Shown here: positions 37,651 to 46,734 of the stretch, piece after piece
Numbering within the stretch: position 1 is the stretch's first letter
Layout: each line of letters opens with the position of its first letter
Assembly: GCA_028283745.1 (NCBI GenBank)
Contig: JAPWJZ010000001.1
Span: 248,001-312,000 of the forward strand
Direction: 5' to 3'
Length of the DNA stretch: 64,000 bases
Source: Micavibrio sp.
Lineage (GTDB): Bacteria > Pseudomonadota > Alphaproteobacteria > Micavibrionales > UBA2020
The notes under the pieces: model-generated
The model's input: only the letters and a program-made list of their open reading frames with translations
Told to the model about the DNA's origin: nothing
Database searches by the model: none
Translations under genes and position numbers: made by a program

Positions 37651-37688
37651 AAAAGGCCTTTAAGTCACCAAACTAACCTTGCTATGAT

Positions 37689-37728
37689 GAGATGGCCGGT
37701 TCCAAAAGGACCCGGCCATCTCTTTTTT
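37689..37728 (+). terminator. Rho-independent terminator after the long ClpP gene
   Basis: GAGATGGCCGG pairs with CCGGCCATCTC across a short loop, with a T run. It means the next clpP needs its own promoter. Confidence 0.85.
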
Positions 37729-37874
37729 CTGGCCTTTTTTTCTGGGCGCAGGCGGCTTATATTCGTGAAGATAGCGCCGGCCCTAAACAGAACAGGAAAA
37801 AGCCGGAATGAATGCGCCAATTATCAACTCGCCACAACGGCATCGACAACAAAGAAGAAAACAGGGGACCCCTT

Positions 37875-38513
37875 ATGAACAACATTCCTGAGCAAATGAA
37901 CATGCTCGTGCCGATGGTTATCGAGCAGACCGCCCGCGGCGAGCGCTCGTTCGACATTTACTCGCGCCTCTTGAAAGAGCGCATCATCTTCCTTTCGGGT
38001 CCCGTGAACGACGCTGTTTCCAGCCTTATTTGCGCACAGCTGCTGTTCCTCGAATCCGAGAACCCGAAGAAAGACATTTACCTCTACATCAACTCGCCGG
38101 GCGGCGTCGTCACCTCGGGCCTTGCGATGTATGACACCATGCAATACATCAAGCCGCCCGTTGCCACTGTCTGCATGGGCCAGGCTTGCTCCATGGGTTC
38201 GCTGCTCCTCGCAGCCGGTGAAGCCGGCAAGCGTTACAGCCTGCCCAACGCGCGCATCATGGTTCACCAGCCCTCCGGCGGCGCACAAGGCCAGGCGACT
38301 GACATTGAAATCCACGCCAAGGAAATCCTCAGCCTGCGCAAGCGCCTGAACGAAATCTATGTCAAACACACGGGCAAGAAACTCAACCAGATCGAGGAAG
38401 CGCTGGAGCGCGACCGCTTTATGTCGCCTGAAGAAGCAAAAGCCTTCGGCCTCATCGACCAGATCGTTGAAAAGCAGCCCTTCGGCACCGATGCTGAAAA
38501 GAAAGCCGCTTGA
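37875..38513 (+). CDS. clpP: ATP-dependent Clp protease proteolytic subunit
   Basis: A 212-residue standard ClpP. The triad is Ser106 ([10 protein letters not shown]), His131 (MVHQPSGG) and the Asp in [12 protein letters not shown]. The N-terminus [19 protein letters not shown] and the [15 protein letters not shown] segment are typical. The start at 37875 is preferred over an earlier in-frame ATG at 37812 because AGGGGA precedes it and the extra 21 residues are not family-like. No clpX follows directly; two small exported paralogs and then lon come instead. Confidence 0.95.
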   Translation: MNNIPEQMNMLVPMVIEQTARGERSFDIYSRLLKERIIFLSGPVNDAVSSLICAQLLFLESENPKKDIYLYINSPGGVVTSGLAMYDTMQYIKPPVATVCMGQACSMGSLLLAAGEAGKRYSLPNARIMVHQPSGGAQGQATDIEIHAKEILSLRKRLNEIYVKHTGKKLNQIEEALERDRFMSPEEAKAFGLIDQIVEKQPFGTDAEKKAA

Positions 38514-38551
38514 TAAAATAATGCCCTCTCGGGCATACTTGAGCTAATTAG

Positions 38552-38590
38552 ACGGGGCGCACTCTTCTGGGTGCGCCCCGTTTTTATTTT
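38552..38590 (+). terminator. Rho-independent terminator of clpP
   Basis: ACGGGGCGCAC pairs with GTGCGCCCCGT across an 8-base loop, then TTTTTATTTT. Confidence 0.88.
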
Positions 38591-38614
38591 ATTTTCGGGG
38601 CAGGGGTTTTTAAC

Positions 38615-39262
38615 ATGCATATGCGCTTTTTAGCGGCGGCAGGCGTTGCTGCGGCACTTACTTTAATGCACTTCTCTGCCAGCGCGGCCATCTATCCCGT
38701 GCAATACGAAGCGCCCGGGGCGGATGACGGCACGGCTGCTGAAGCGCCGCAAGCCGGCGGCGCGGGCGCGGACCCCGATACAACCATCACCATCAATTCC
38801 GCCGCCCTTGGCGATGACCGCCCGTATCAGGCGGCGCTGAAAACGCTGAGCCCGCAACAGCAACAACTGCTTGGCAAGCTGGATGATGACGCCGTGAAAA
38901 CGGTGGAGCCGGATATTCAGGTCCTCGACATGGCAGGCAAGCTGCACTATTGCTTCCAGTCCGGAAAAATCGCCGCCGACCAGCAAAAAGAATACGCCAC
39001 CGCCTTCCTTGCTTTTCAAGGCATGGCGAAGGCCGCGCAACAACCGCTGCTGGAACAGCAATCCGGCATGCGTGACCAGGTCACCTTCATGGACCGACAG
39101 CTGCTGGAAGACCATGCCAAATACCAGTCGAACATGATGCTCGCGATGGCGGGGCAGTTGATGCAGGTCGCGGAGAAAAAAGGCGGCTTCCAGAAAACCG
39201 ATTGCGCCGAGGTCCAGCAAAAGCTGGATGCCGCCGCGCAGAATACACAGCAGGGCCAATAA
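38615..39262 (+). CDS. Exported hypothetical protein, first of a tandem paralog pair
   Basis: A 215-residue exported protein with signal peptide (residues 1-24, ending SASAAIY). The mature protein is helical and has two single cysteines in LHYCFQSGK and KTDCAEVQQ. It aligns by eye with the next protein over the last 130 residues (same order of LxYC, FMDRQLLEDHAKYQ, and DCAxxQxxLD), showing tandem duplication. No family name is recognised. It lies where clpX usually sits between clpP and lon. Confidence 0.72.
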   Translation: MHMRFLAAAGVAAALTLMHFSASAAIYPVQYEAPGADDGTAAEAPQAGGAGADPDTTITINSAALGDDRPYQAALKTLSPQQQQLLGKLDDDAVKTVEPDIQVLDMAGKLHYCFQSGKIAADQQKEYATAFLAFQGMAKAAQQPLLEQQSGMRDQVTFMDRQLLEDHAKYQSNMMLAMAGQLMQVAEKKGGFQKTDCAEVQQKLDAAAQNTQQGQ

Positions 39263-39271
39263 GAGGAAACG

Positions 39272-40042
39272 ATGCAGCGCACCAAACTTTTACTCGCCGG
39301 CCTTTGCTTCAGCCTTTCACTAATGCCGCTGGTTGCCATGGCGCAAGTCTCGGAAGATGACAGCCTTCTTGGCGCGCCCGCGGCGGTGTCTAAACCTGCC
39401 GTCACAGAGCAAAGCCCCGTCCTTGCGCCCATTCCGCCGCAGGAAGCGCCCGCTGCAACCGCCGCGCCCGGCGGCACAACGGCCGAGAGCGACGCGCCGC
39501 TGCCCGATAACCCGACCGCGGAGGACGACGCGCAGGCGGATGCCGCCTACAGCATGATTTTCAAGAAGCTCAGCGAAAAGCACCAGGCGCAAATGAAGGC
39601 GCTTGATGACTCTTTCGTCACCACGCTGCACCCCGCCATGCAGGTTTTCCGCATGGGCGCGGAGCTTGAATACTGCCTGCAGCCGCCGCGTTTGCTGGTG
39701 GGGCAGGACCAGAAGTACATTGCCGCGTTCAAGAACTTCCGCGACCAGCGCGACGATGAACAGGATGCCTTGTGGGCCGCGCACCGCAAGGAAACCCTGA
39801 AAATCACCTTCCTCGACCATGACCTGCTGGATGCGCATTACCGCAATCAGGCAGCCTTGGCGATGTCGGCGGGCAGGGTGCTGATGCAGGATGAAAAGGC
39901 CAAGGAAAAACTGCTTGGCAATACAGACTGCGCCGCCATGCAAAAAGTTCTCGACAGCGCAGCCGCCAAGGCTGATGCTAAAGGGAAGAAACGACCCGCG
40001 TTACCAGCCCCCCAAGGAACTCAAACCCCCGCTCAGCAATAA
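39272..40042 (+). CDS. Exported hypothetical protein, second of a tandem paralog pair
   Basis: A 256-residue exported protein with signal peptide (ends VAMAQ). A Pro/Ala-rich linker of about 60 residues is followed by the same helical domain as its neighbour, including LEYCLQPPR, FLDHDLLDAHYRNQ and NTDCAAMQKVLD. The Cys pair is conserved in both paralogs and may form a disulfide. A Lys/Pro tail ends the protein. It begins 9 bases after the first copy stops, so both are on one message. Confidence 0.72.
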   Translation: MQRTKLLLAGLCFSLSLMPLVAMAQVSEDDSLLGAPAAVSKPAVTEQSPVLAPIPPQEAPAATAAPGGTTAESDAPLPDNPTAEDDAQADAAYSMIFKKLSEKHQAQMKALDDSFVTTLHPAMQVFRMGAELEYCLQPPRLLVGQDQKYIAAFKNFRDQRDDEQDALWAAHRKETLKITFLDHDLLDAHYRNQAALAMSAGRVLMQDEKAKEKLLGNTDCAAMQKVLDSAAAKADAKGKKRPALPAPQGTQTPAQQ

Positions 40043-40300
40043 GCCTATCAGCAAGACACAGATCTAGCCGGCAGCCAGCGTTGCGGGTAGGGCAACGAGT
40101 CCTTGAATTCTATGAAAATTAAATGATGTTAACTTTTGATTGTAACGGCCTTGTAACATGCGAAAACCCATCTACCTGATGTTTTAAGGGCGATTAAAAG
40201 TTAAAAAGCGCCAAAAACTGCCAATAAACCGACTTATCCGTCAAAATTTTAAGCATTTTGTCGCATAATCCGGTTAGTGAGAGTGTAAAAAGGACAAAAA
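40043..40300. other. Gap upstream of lon without gene
   Basis: An AT-rich 258-base gap before lon. No gene or tRNA is seen. Two TTAA pairs with 6-base spacing are present but do not fit the CtrA spacing, and no convincing heat-shock promoter could be identified by eye. It probably contains the lon promoter. Confidence 0.5.
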
Positions 40301-42685
40301 ATGGCAAATGAAACCAAGCACCCGGTTCTTCCCCTGCGCGACATCGTTGTCTTCCCGCACATGATCGTCCCGCTGTTCGTCGGGCGCGAAAAGTCTGTGA
40401 AGGCTCTCGAAAGCGCAATGGCCGATAACAAGCAGGTGCTGCTTGTCACCCAGAAATCCGCACAGCAGGATGACCCCACCGCGGGCGACCTTTATAATAT
40501 CGGCACGCTCGGCACCGTTCTGCAGCTTTTGAAGCTTCCCGACGGCACCGTAAAGGTGCTGGTAGAAGGGCAGAAGCGCGCCAAAATCCTCGCCTATACC
40601 GACCGCCCGGAATATTTCGAGGCGACGGCTGAAATCATCGAGGAAAAAACCGTCACCGGCGAGGCCATTGAAGGCCTGTCGCGCGCGTGCGTGTCGCAGT
40701 TCGACCAATACGTGAAGCTGAACAAGAAGATTCCGCCGGAGATCATCACCTCCATCGGCCAGATCGATAACCCGAACAAGCTGGCGGACACGGTTGCGTC
40801 GCACTTGTCGCTGAAAATTCCAGATCGCCAGAAGCTGCTGGAAATCACGTCCGTTGCCGAACGTCTCGAGCAAATCTTTGCTTTCATGGAAGGCGAGATC
40901 AGCGTGCTGGAAGTTGAAAAACGCATCCGCGGCCGCGTCAAGCGCCAGATGGAAAAGACCCAGCGTGAGTATTACCTGAACGAGCAAATGAAGGCCATTC
41001 AGAAAGAACTCAATGAAAACGAAGAGGGCGTTGACGAGCTGACCGAGCTTGAAAACAAAATCAAGAAAGCCCGCATGACCAAGGAAGCCAAGCTGAAATG
41101 CGCGGCCGAATTGAAAAAGCTGCGCCAGATGAGCCCGATGTCGGCCGAAGCCACCGTCGTGCGCAACTACCTTGACTGGATGATTGGCGTGCCGTGGAAC
41201 AAGCGCAGCAAGGTTTTGAAAGACCTGCGCTTTGCCGAAAACGTGCTTGATAAAGACCACTACGGTCTTGAGAAGGTCAAGGAACGCATCCTTGAATACC
41301 TTGCGGTCCAGCATCGTGCCAATAAAGTCAAAGGCCCCATCCTCTGCCTCGTCGGCCCGCCTGGCGTTGGTAAAACCTCGCTCGGCAAATCCATCGCCAA
41401 GGCGACGAACCGTAACTTCGTGCGCATGTCGCTGGGCGGCGTGCGGGATGAATCTGAAATCCGCGGTCACCGCCGTACTTATATCGGCTCCATGCCGGGC
41501 CGGATTATTCAGGGCATGAAGAAGGCGAAATCGTCGAACCCTCTGTTCCTGCTCGACGAGATCGACAAAATTGCCCATGACCATCGCGGTGACCCCGCGG
41601 CGGCGCTGCTCGAGGTGCTTGACCCCGAACAGAACCACACCTTCAACGACCACTACCTTGAGGTGGATTACGACCTTTCCGACGTGATGTTCGTCTGCAC
41701 GGCCAACTCGCTTGACCTGCCGCGTCCGCTGCTCGACCGGATGGAAATCATCCGCGTTTCCGGCTACACGGAAGAAGAGAAGGTTGAAATCGCCAAGCGC
41801 CACCTGCTGGAAAAGCAGGCGGCTGCCAACGGCCTCAAGAAAGGTGAATTCTCCATTACCGATCCGGCGCTGCGCAACCTTATCCGCTACTACACGCGCG
41901 AAGCCGGTGTGCGTAACCTCGACCGCGAGCTGCAGAACCTTGGCCGCAAGGCAATCAAGGAAATCATGCTTGGCAAGAAGGATGCGATTACCGTTACGCC
42001 GAAAAACCTTGAGAAGTATGCCGGCGTGACCCGCTACCGCTACGGCATGGCAGAGGAAAATGACCGCGTTGGTTCCGTCACCGGCCTTGCCTGGACGGAA
42101 GTGGGCGGCGACCTTCTGCAGATCGAGGCGGTGACATTCCCCGGCGGCAAGGGCAAGGTCGGCATGACCGGCAAGCTCGGCGACGTCATGAAGGAATCCA
42201 TCCAGGTCGCGGAAATGCTGATCAAATCGCGCGCGCAATCGCTCGGTATCAAGCAGGAAACGCTGGATCACCTTGGCGTTCACGTCCACGTGCCCGAAGG
42301 CGCAACACCGAAAGACGGTCCGTCTGCCGGTATCGCCATGGTCACTTGCATCGTCTCCACGCTCACCAACATCGCCGTTCGCAAGAACGTCGCCATGACG
42401 GGCGAGGTTGACCTGCTGGGGCAGGTACTGCCCATCGGCGGCCTCAAGGAAAAACTGCTGGCGGCGTTGCGCGGCGGCATCACCAAGGTTCTTATCCCGC
42501 ACGACAACGTGAAGGATTTGGCCGAGATCCCCGACAACGTCAAAAAGGGTCTTGAAATCGTCCCGGTCAGCGGTATCAACGAAGTGCTTCTGCACGCACT
42601 CGTTACCATGCCCGTACCGGTCGAGGAAAAGCCCGGCACCCCTGCGGCCAAGACCCCTGACGGCGCGGAAAGCCTGCACCACTAA
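40301..42685 (+). CDS. lon: ATP-dependent Lon protease
   Basis: A 794-residue LonA. The N-terminal domain begins [19 protein letters not shown]. Walker [14 protein letters not shown] and Walker [10 protein letters not shown] follow, and the C-terminal protease domain has the catalytic Ser in [11 protein letters not shown] and Lys in the later GLKEKLLAA. It degrades damaged and regulatory proteins. An AAAGGA site lies before the start. A strong terminator ends it before tRNA-Val. Confidence 0.97.
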   Translation: MANETKHPVLPLRDIVVFPHMIVPLFVGREKSVKALESAMADNKQVLLVTQKSAQQDDPTAGDLYNIGTLGTVLQLLKLPDGTVKVLVEGQKRAKILAYTDRPEYFEATAEIIEEKTVTGEAIEGLSRACVSQFDQYVKLNKKIPPEIITSIGQIDNPNKLADTVASHLSLKIPDRQKLLEITSVAERLEQIFAFMEGEISVLEVEKRIRGRVKRQMEKTQREYYLNEQMKAIQKELNENEEGVDELTELENKIKKARMTKEAKLKCAAELKKLRQMSPMSAEATVVRNYLDWMIGVPWNKRSKVLKDLRFAENVLDKDHYGLEKVKERILEYLAVQHRANKVKGPILCLVGPPGVGKTSLGKSIAKATNRNFVRMSLGGVRDESEIRGHRRTYIGSMPGRIIQGMKKAKSSNPLFLLDEIDKIAHDHRGDPAAALLEVLDPEQNHTFNDHYLEVDYDLSDVMFVCTANSLDLPRPLLDRMEIIRVSGYTEEEKVEIAKRHLLEKQAAANGLKKGEFSITDPALRNLIRYYTREAGVRNLDRELQNLGRKAIKEIMLGKKDAITVTPKNLEKYAGVTRYRYGMAEENDRVGSVTGLAWTEVGGDLLQIEAVTFPGGKGKVGMTGKLGDVMKESIQVAEMLIKSRAQSLGIKQETLDHLGVHVHVPEGATPKDGPSAGIAMVTCIVSTLTNIAVRKNVAMTGEVDLLGQVLPIGGLKEKLLAALRGGITKVLIPHDNVKDLAEIPDNVKKGLEIVPVSGINEVLLHALVTMPVPVEEKPGTPAAKTPDGAESLHH

Positions 42686-42709
42686 GCGATACGGCTGAAA
42701 AGCCACAAT

Positions 42710-42746
42710 AAAAACCCCGCCTGTTGTGAAACATGCGGGGTTTTTG
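42710..42746 (+). terminator. Rho-independent terminator of lon
   Basis: AAAAACCCCGC pairs with GCGGGGTTTTT (11 base pairs, 14-base loop), ending in a T run. Confidence 0.88.
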
Positions 42747-42766
42747 CTGGTTTTCTTTTGTGGTGC

Positions 42767-42796
42767 TTGACATTGGTTGCCTGTTCTGGAATATCT
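42767..42796 (+). promoter_or_regulatory. Candidate promoter of tRNA-Val
   Basis: A perfect TTGACA, then a poor -10 (ATATCT, 18-base spacing), 15 bases before the tRNA. The -35 is convincing, the -10 less so. Confidence 0.45.
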
Positions 42797-42810
42797 ATAG
42801 TCCCTAATAA

Positions 42811-42886
42811 GGGCGCTTAGCTCAGTTGGTAGAGCACCTCGTTTACACCGAGGGTGTCGGGAGTTCGAGTCTCTCAGCGCCTACCA
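42811..42886 (+). tRNA. tRNA-Val(UAC)
   Basis: A 76-base tRNA with anticodon loop TTTACAC (anticodon TAC), encoded CCA and regular arms. It lies between lon and the NADH dehydrogenase gene. Confidence 0.97.
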
Positions 42887-42948
42887 TTTTCCCCTCTTGC
42901 GGCAATATACGGTCTTTAACGCTCGGCAGAGGGCAGGAGACTTAAGCC

Positions 42949-44217
42949 ATGGCAGGCAGAAAACGTGTTGTCATTGTCGGTGCGGGTTTCGCGGGTCTTG
43001 CCGCGGCAAAATCTTTGCGCGCCGCGCCGGTGGATGTCTTCCTGATCGACCGCCGCAATTACCACCTTTTTCAGCCGCTGCTTTACCAGGTCGCAACCGC
43101 CGCATTGTCACCCGCGCAAATCGCGCAGCCTATCCGCTCCATTCTGCGCCGACAGAAAAACTGCACCGTCATTTTGGGCGAGGTTATTTCCATTGATGCC
43201 GGCGCGCGCATCGTAAAAGGCACGCGCGGCGAGGTACCGTATGATTACCTCATCATTGCAACGGGCGCGAAGCACGCCTATTTCGGGCATGAGGACTGGC
43301 GCGGTTTTGCGCCGGGGCTGAAGTCCATCGAAGATGCCACCGCCATCCGCCAGAAAATCCTTTCCGCCTTCGAACATGCGGAAAATACGCAGGACGATGC
43401 GGAGCGTCAGGCCTTCATGAACTTCGTCGTGGTCGGCGGTGGCCCTACCGGCGTTGAAATGGCGGGGGCAATTGCGGAGCTGGCAAAACAGTCCTTGCGC
43501 AATGACTTCCGCAAAATCATGCCTGATAAAACCCGCGTTATTCTGGCGGAAGCGGGCGCGAATATTTTAAACGCTTTTCCTGAAAAACTTTCTGCCCGCG
43601 CGCGCCGCGACCTTGAAAATTTGGGGGTGGAGGTCATGACCAACGGTGCCGTCTCCGATTGCACGGCGGATAGTGTGGTGATTGCAGGGCAGACCATTGC
43701 CGCCAAAACCGTCATCTGGGCGGCGGGTGTAAAGGCATCCCCCGCGGGCGACTGGCTTGGTGCGGAAAAAGACCGTGCGGGCAGGGTGCTGGTGACGGCA
43801 GATTTATCGCTGGCGGCGCACCCTGATATTTTTGTGATCGGCGATACGGCTGCCATTAAAACCGCTGATGGCAGGTTTGTGCCCGGCCTTGCGCCCGCAG
43901 CGCAGCAGGCGGGCAAGTATGCGGCAACCGTTATTCTGCACAAGCTGGAAGGCAAGCCCGCGCCGGCGCCCTTTGCCTATAAAAACCTTGGCACTATGGC
44001 CACGATTGGCCGCAATAAAGCGATTGCGGATTTCGGCAGTTTTACCTGCAGCGGCTTTATTGCGTGGCTGCTGTGGGGCTGCGTGCATTTGCTGCCGCTG
44101 GTGGGCTTTCGTAACCGCTTTGTCGTTGCCTGTGACTGGGTATGGGCCTATTTCACCCGCGAACGCGGGGTGCGGCTGATCACCACCAATGCCCGCAGCG
44201 AAGATACCGACCTTTAA
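42949..44217 (+). CDS. ndh: Type II NADH dehydrogenase (NDH-2)
   Basis: A 422-residue FAD enzyme that passes electrons from NADH to quinone without proton pumping. Two Rossmann motifs, VVIVGAGFAGLAAAKSL (FAD) and VVVGGGPTGVEMAG (NAD), are present, as are VIGDTAAI and the C-terminal hydrophobic or amphipathic membrane-anchoring region. It lies 3 bases after the tRNA-Val leader region and has a GGAGA site. It provides a second NADH entry point beside the nuo operon. Confidence 0.88.
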   Translation: MAGRKRVVIVGAGFAGLAAAKSLRAAPVDVFLIDRRNYHLFQPLLYQVATAALSPAQIAQPIRSILRRQKNCTVILGEVISIDAGARIVKGTRGEVPYDYLIIATGAKHAYFGHEDWRGFAPGLKSIEDATAIRQKILSAFEHAENTQDDAERQAFMNFVVVGGGPTGVEMAGAIAELAKQSLRNDFRKIMPDKTRVILAEAGANILNAFPEKLSARARRDLENLGVEVMTNGAVSDCTADSVVIAGQTIAAKTVIWAAGVKASPAGDWLGAEKDRAGRVLVTADLSLAAHPDIFVIGDTAAIKTADGRFVPGLAPAAQQAGKYAATVILHKLEGKPAPAPFAYKNLGTMATIGRNKAIADFGSFTCSGFIAWLLWGCVHLLPLVGFRNRFVVACDWVWAYFTRERGVRLITTNARSEDTDL

Positions 44218-44229
44218 AGGAAGCATCAT

Positions 44230-44799
44230 ATGCCTGACAATAAAACCCGCTGTGGCTGGCTGATGAAAGATAAACCGGATTATACCCATTACCATGATAC
44301 CGAATGGGGCGTACCCGTGCATGATGACAGGCTGCTGTTTGAAATGCTGATACTGGAAGGCGCGCAGGCGGGGCTCAGCTGGTACACCATCCTCCAGCGC
44401 CGTGAAGGCTATAAAAAGGCTTTCAAGAATTTTGATGCGCGCAAGGTCGCGCGCATGACGGATGCGGAACTTGAGGCCTTGATGCAGAACCCCGGCATTA
44501 TCCGCCACCGTCTTAAAATATTCTCCGCCCGTAAAAACGCAGAAGCGTTTCTGGCGATACAAAAAGAATTCGGGTCGTTCGACGCTTATGTCTGGCAGTT
44601 CGTCGGCGGCAAGCCCAAGGTGAACCGCCCGAAGAGCATGAAGGATGTTCCCGCCCGAACGCCGGAATCCGATGCGCTAGCGAAAGACCTGAAGAAGCGC
44701 GGCATGAGCTTTGTCGGCTCCACCATTATGTATGCCTATATGCAGGGTGTGGGTATGGTGAACGACCATACGGCAGATTGCTTCCGCCGCGCGCGTTAA
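44230..44799 (+). CDS. tag: DNA-3-methyladenine glycosylase I
   Basis: A 189-residue Tag enzyme that excises 3-methyladenine from alkylated DNA. The N-terminal CGW and zinc His residues, YHDTEWGVPVHDD, LEGAQAGLSW and the C-terminal FVGSTIMYAYMQ with ND HT are typical. It begins 12 bases after ndh with an AAAGGAA site and is likely on the same message. Confidence 0.93.
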   Translation: MPDNKTRCGWLMKDKPDYTHYHDTEWGVPVHDDRLLFEMLILEGAQAGLSWYTILQRREGYKKAFKNFDARKVARMTDAELEALMQNPGIIRHRLKIFSARKNAEAFLAIQKEFGSFDAYVWQFVGGKPKVNRPKSMKDVPARTPESDALAKDLKKRGMSFVGSTIMYAYMQGVGMVNDHTADCFRRAR

Positions 44800-45029
44800 C
44801 CTGACGCCGCTTTTACGGCTTAAAAGCCGTCGCGCATTTCCACTCTCATATGGAACATGATTTTTAAATTTCCTTATACGCTGGGGCTAAACCAGCTTTT
44901 TACATATTTTTTTTAATTTCAAGTAAAGTAGCCGCTGATTTATTGTTATGTCAGTGGGTAATTGAGCTGCTCGCCTTTCCAACCTATCGTCACATACTTC
45001 TATATGCGGGATGTGGATATGGCGGGTGA

Positions 45030-45668
45030 TTAAGTCGTCTTGAAGCGCACCACTGGCAACGCGCGAATGGCGCGGTCGGTATTGGCGGTGAAGTTGATGG
45101 GCGGCAGTGGCGGGCAGTTGCAGCTGCGGTTAAAAAGCTTCGATAGTTTTTTGTCTTCCAGCGCTTCGGAGAAGTGGCGTACATCTGCGCCGTTTTCATC
45201 TTTCGCCTTGCAATCCGCGCCCGCCGCCAGCAATTTTTCAGCGAGGGCAGGCAGGTTGCGTTTTGCGGCCATCAAAAGCGGCGTTGTGCCGCTGGTGGCG
45301 GCGATATTCGTGTTTGCGCCTGCCGCCAGCAGCATATCGGCCAGCGCCGTATAGCCTTTGTCGATCGCGCGGAGCAGGGCGGTTTCACCCTTCAAATTGC
45401 GCGCATCAAGGCTGGCGCCCTGCTTGATGAGGTCTGCGGTAAAATCTGCGCGGTTGCGGGCAACAGCCAGCATCAGGGCGGTATTGCCTTTGCGGTCCTT
45501 GCCTTCAAGGTCGGTCGGGCGGCCACTGCGCGGCTTGCGGATCAGCTGGCGAATGCGCCCGCTGGCAGCCGTGCTGAGCAGGCTGGCGGAAAGCAGGCGG
45601 CGCAGTTCCTCCCCCCGCTGGCGTGGCGTGGAGGCGGTTTTGCTAAAAGCCGTGCTATTCGCGGTCAT
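45030..45668 (-). CDS. Ankyrin-repeat protein (212 aa)
   Basis: A soluble protein with no signal peptide, about four ankyrin repeats (about residues 58-165) with the usual GNTALMLAVARNR, GETALLRAIDKG and GTTPLLMAAKRN patterns. The N-terminal 50 residues are basic and the C-terminal 45 have a CNCPPLPP segment. Ankyrin repeats bind proteins; no catalytic domain is seen. It lies on the minus strand at the left edge of the accessory region. Confidence 0.8.
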   Translation of the reverse strand: MTANSTAFSKTASTPRQRGEELRRLLSASLLSTAASGRIRQLIRKPRSGRPTDLEGKDRKGNTALMLAVARNRADFTADLIKQGASLDARNLKGETALLRAIDKGYTALADMLLAAGANTNIAATSGTTPLLMAAKRNLPALAEKLLAAGADCKAKDENGADVRHFSEALEDKKLSKLFNRSCNCPPLPPINFTANTDRAIRALPVVRFKTT

Positions 45669-45780
45669 GGTACTGGTACTCCGGTTGTGCCGTGCTGGGG
45701 TTATAGCCAGTAAAGTACATTATGTCAACGTTGGGCGGGTGATTTGAGTATTAATGTTTGATTTTGTTCATTATTTAAAT

Positions 45781-45810
45781 TTGACATATTAAATTAGCCT
45801 ATGATATAAC
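45781..45810 (+). promoter_or_regulatory. Promoter of the first 45867/46735-family gene
   Basis: A perfect TTGACA, 18 bases, TATAAC, in an AT-rich stretch 57 bases before the start codon at 45867. Confidence 0.65.
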
Positions 45811-45866
45811 TGCCGCCATAACAAAAATCATTCTTTCATCGGTGTAATAGACCAGAGGACATTTTC

Positions 45867-46661
45867 ATGACGACGCTTTCCAAGGAATTCGACAAAGCGC
45901 AGCCGCCCGCACTCATGGACGCGCAAACCTATCGCGCCACGCTGGAGCAACTGCTGGCCAAAGGCACCGGCTACGGCAAAACCCAGAACGTCGGCGGCTT
46001 TCTGTTGCAGGACATCAACCTGCTGACCGAAACCAGCAGCGGCAAGGTTGAAACCGCCAAGACCATCAAGGTCGAAAAATTCTATGTCGTGATGGACATT
46101 GACCAATATCCCAGCGAATTCGTACGCGGCCTCGTTATTAAAGACATCGCCAAAAACTGGGGTGGCAAGACCGTGCATGAACGCGACCTGAACGAGCCGG
46201 ATTTCAAAGGCCCCGGCCTTTGGACGCTGAAGCAGGGCAACTTTGAATTCGACTATATGCCTGCCGATGCCGGCAATGCCAAAAGCAGCACCTGGAAACC
46301 CAATCCGGAAGCCTTCCGCGTATGCCTGAAGACCGACGCTGCCGTTAACGTGCCCGTGCAATGGGGCACCTTTGTGGTGGAGAAGGGCGGCACCCTCGCC
46401 ATTCGAGAAAAAGACGTGGCAGGTCTTGCGTCCGCGCTGCAATCCATCCGGAATGGCAAGGCAACGGCGGAAGAAGCCTTGTATGCCAAGGATGATAAAG
46501 GCAACACCGTTGCCCGCTTTGACATTTACGGCATGGAACCGGGCTTCCTTGAAAACAACTACAACCCCGTCACGCTGAAGCCTGAAACCAAGGCCGCCGG
46601 TGCCGCTTTTGCCACCCGCAAGAAGGCAGCGCCCAAAACACCGGGTCAGCCCGCGGCGTAA
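45867..46661 (+). CDS. Hypothetical protein, first of a tandem paralog pair
   Basis: A 264-residue soluble protein of no recognised family. Its neighbour at 46735 is clearly homologous: both share KGxGYGKT, VEKFYVVMD/EIKPLYVVMD, DFKGPGxWT, NPEAxRxCL and GGTLAIREKDVA. A C-terminal Ala/Lys/Pro tail follows the conserved region. No signal peptide is seen. AGAGGA precedes the start. It may be an effector-like or regulatory domain, but nothing shows a function. Confidence 0.72.
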   Translation: MTTLSKEFDKAQPPALMDAQTYRATLEQLLAKGTGYGKTQNVGGFLLQDINLLTETSSGKVETAKTIKVEKFYVVMDIDQYPSEFVRGLVIKDIAKNWGGKTVHERDLNEPDFKGPGLWTLKQGNFEFDYMPADAGNAKSSTWKPNPEAFRVCLKTDAAVNVPVQWGTFVVEKGGTLAIREKDVAGLASALQSIRNGKATAEEALYAKDDKGNTVARFDIYGMEPGFLENNYNPVTLKPETKAAGAAFATRKKAAPKTPGQPAA

Positions 46662-46671
46662 AGCTGCGCAT

Positions 46672-46700
46672 TAGACATAATGTAATGTCTGTGCTATAAT
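46672..46700 (+). promoter_or_regulatory. Promoter of the second 45867/46735-family gene
   Basis: TAGACA, 17 bases, TATAAT, with an extended TGC-TATAAT. It ends 34 bases before the start at 46735, so the tandem copies are separately driven. Confidence 0.7.
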
Positions 46701-46734
46701 TGGCGCTGAAATTTAAAGGGGTTACGGCGTCCAT

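Noticed and set aside
40114..40200. Possible CtrA sites upstream of lon (TTAAATGATGTTAAC and TTAAGGGCGATTAA)
   Set aside because: Half sites are 6 bases apart, not 7; the sequence is AT-rich and such pairs are expected by chance.
40274..42706. An 810-codon open frame opposite lon
   Set aside because: Antisense shadow of lon; no family motifs.
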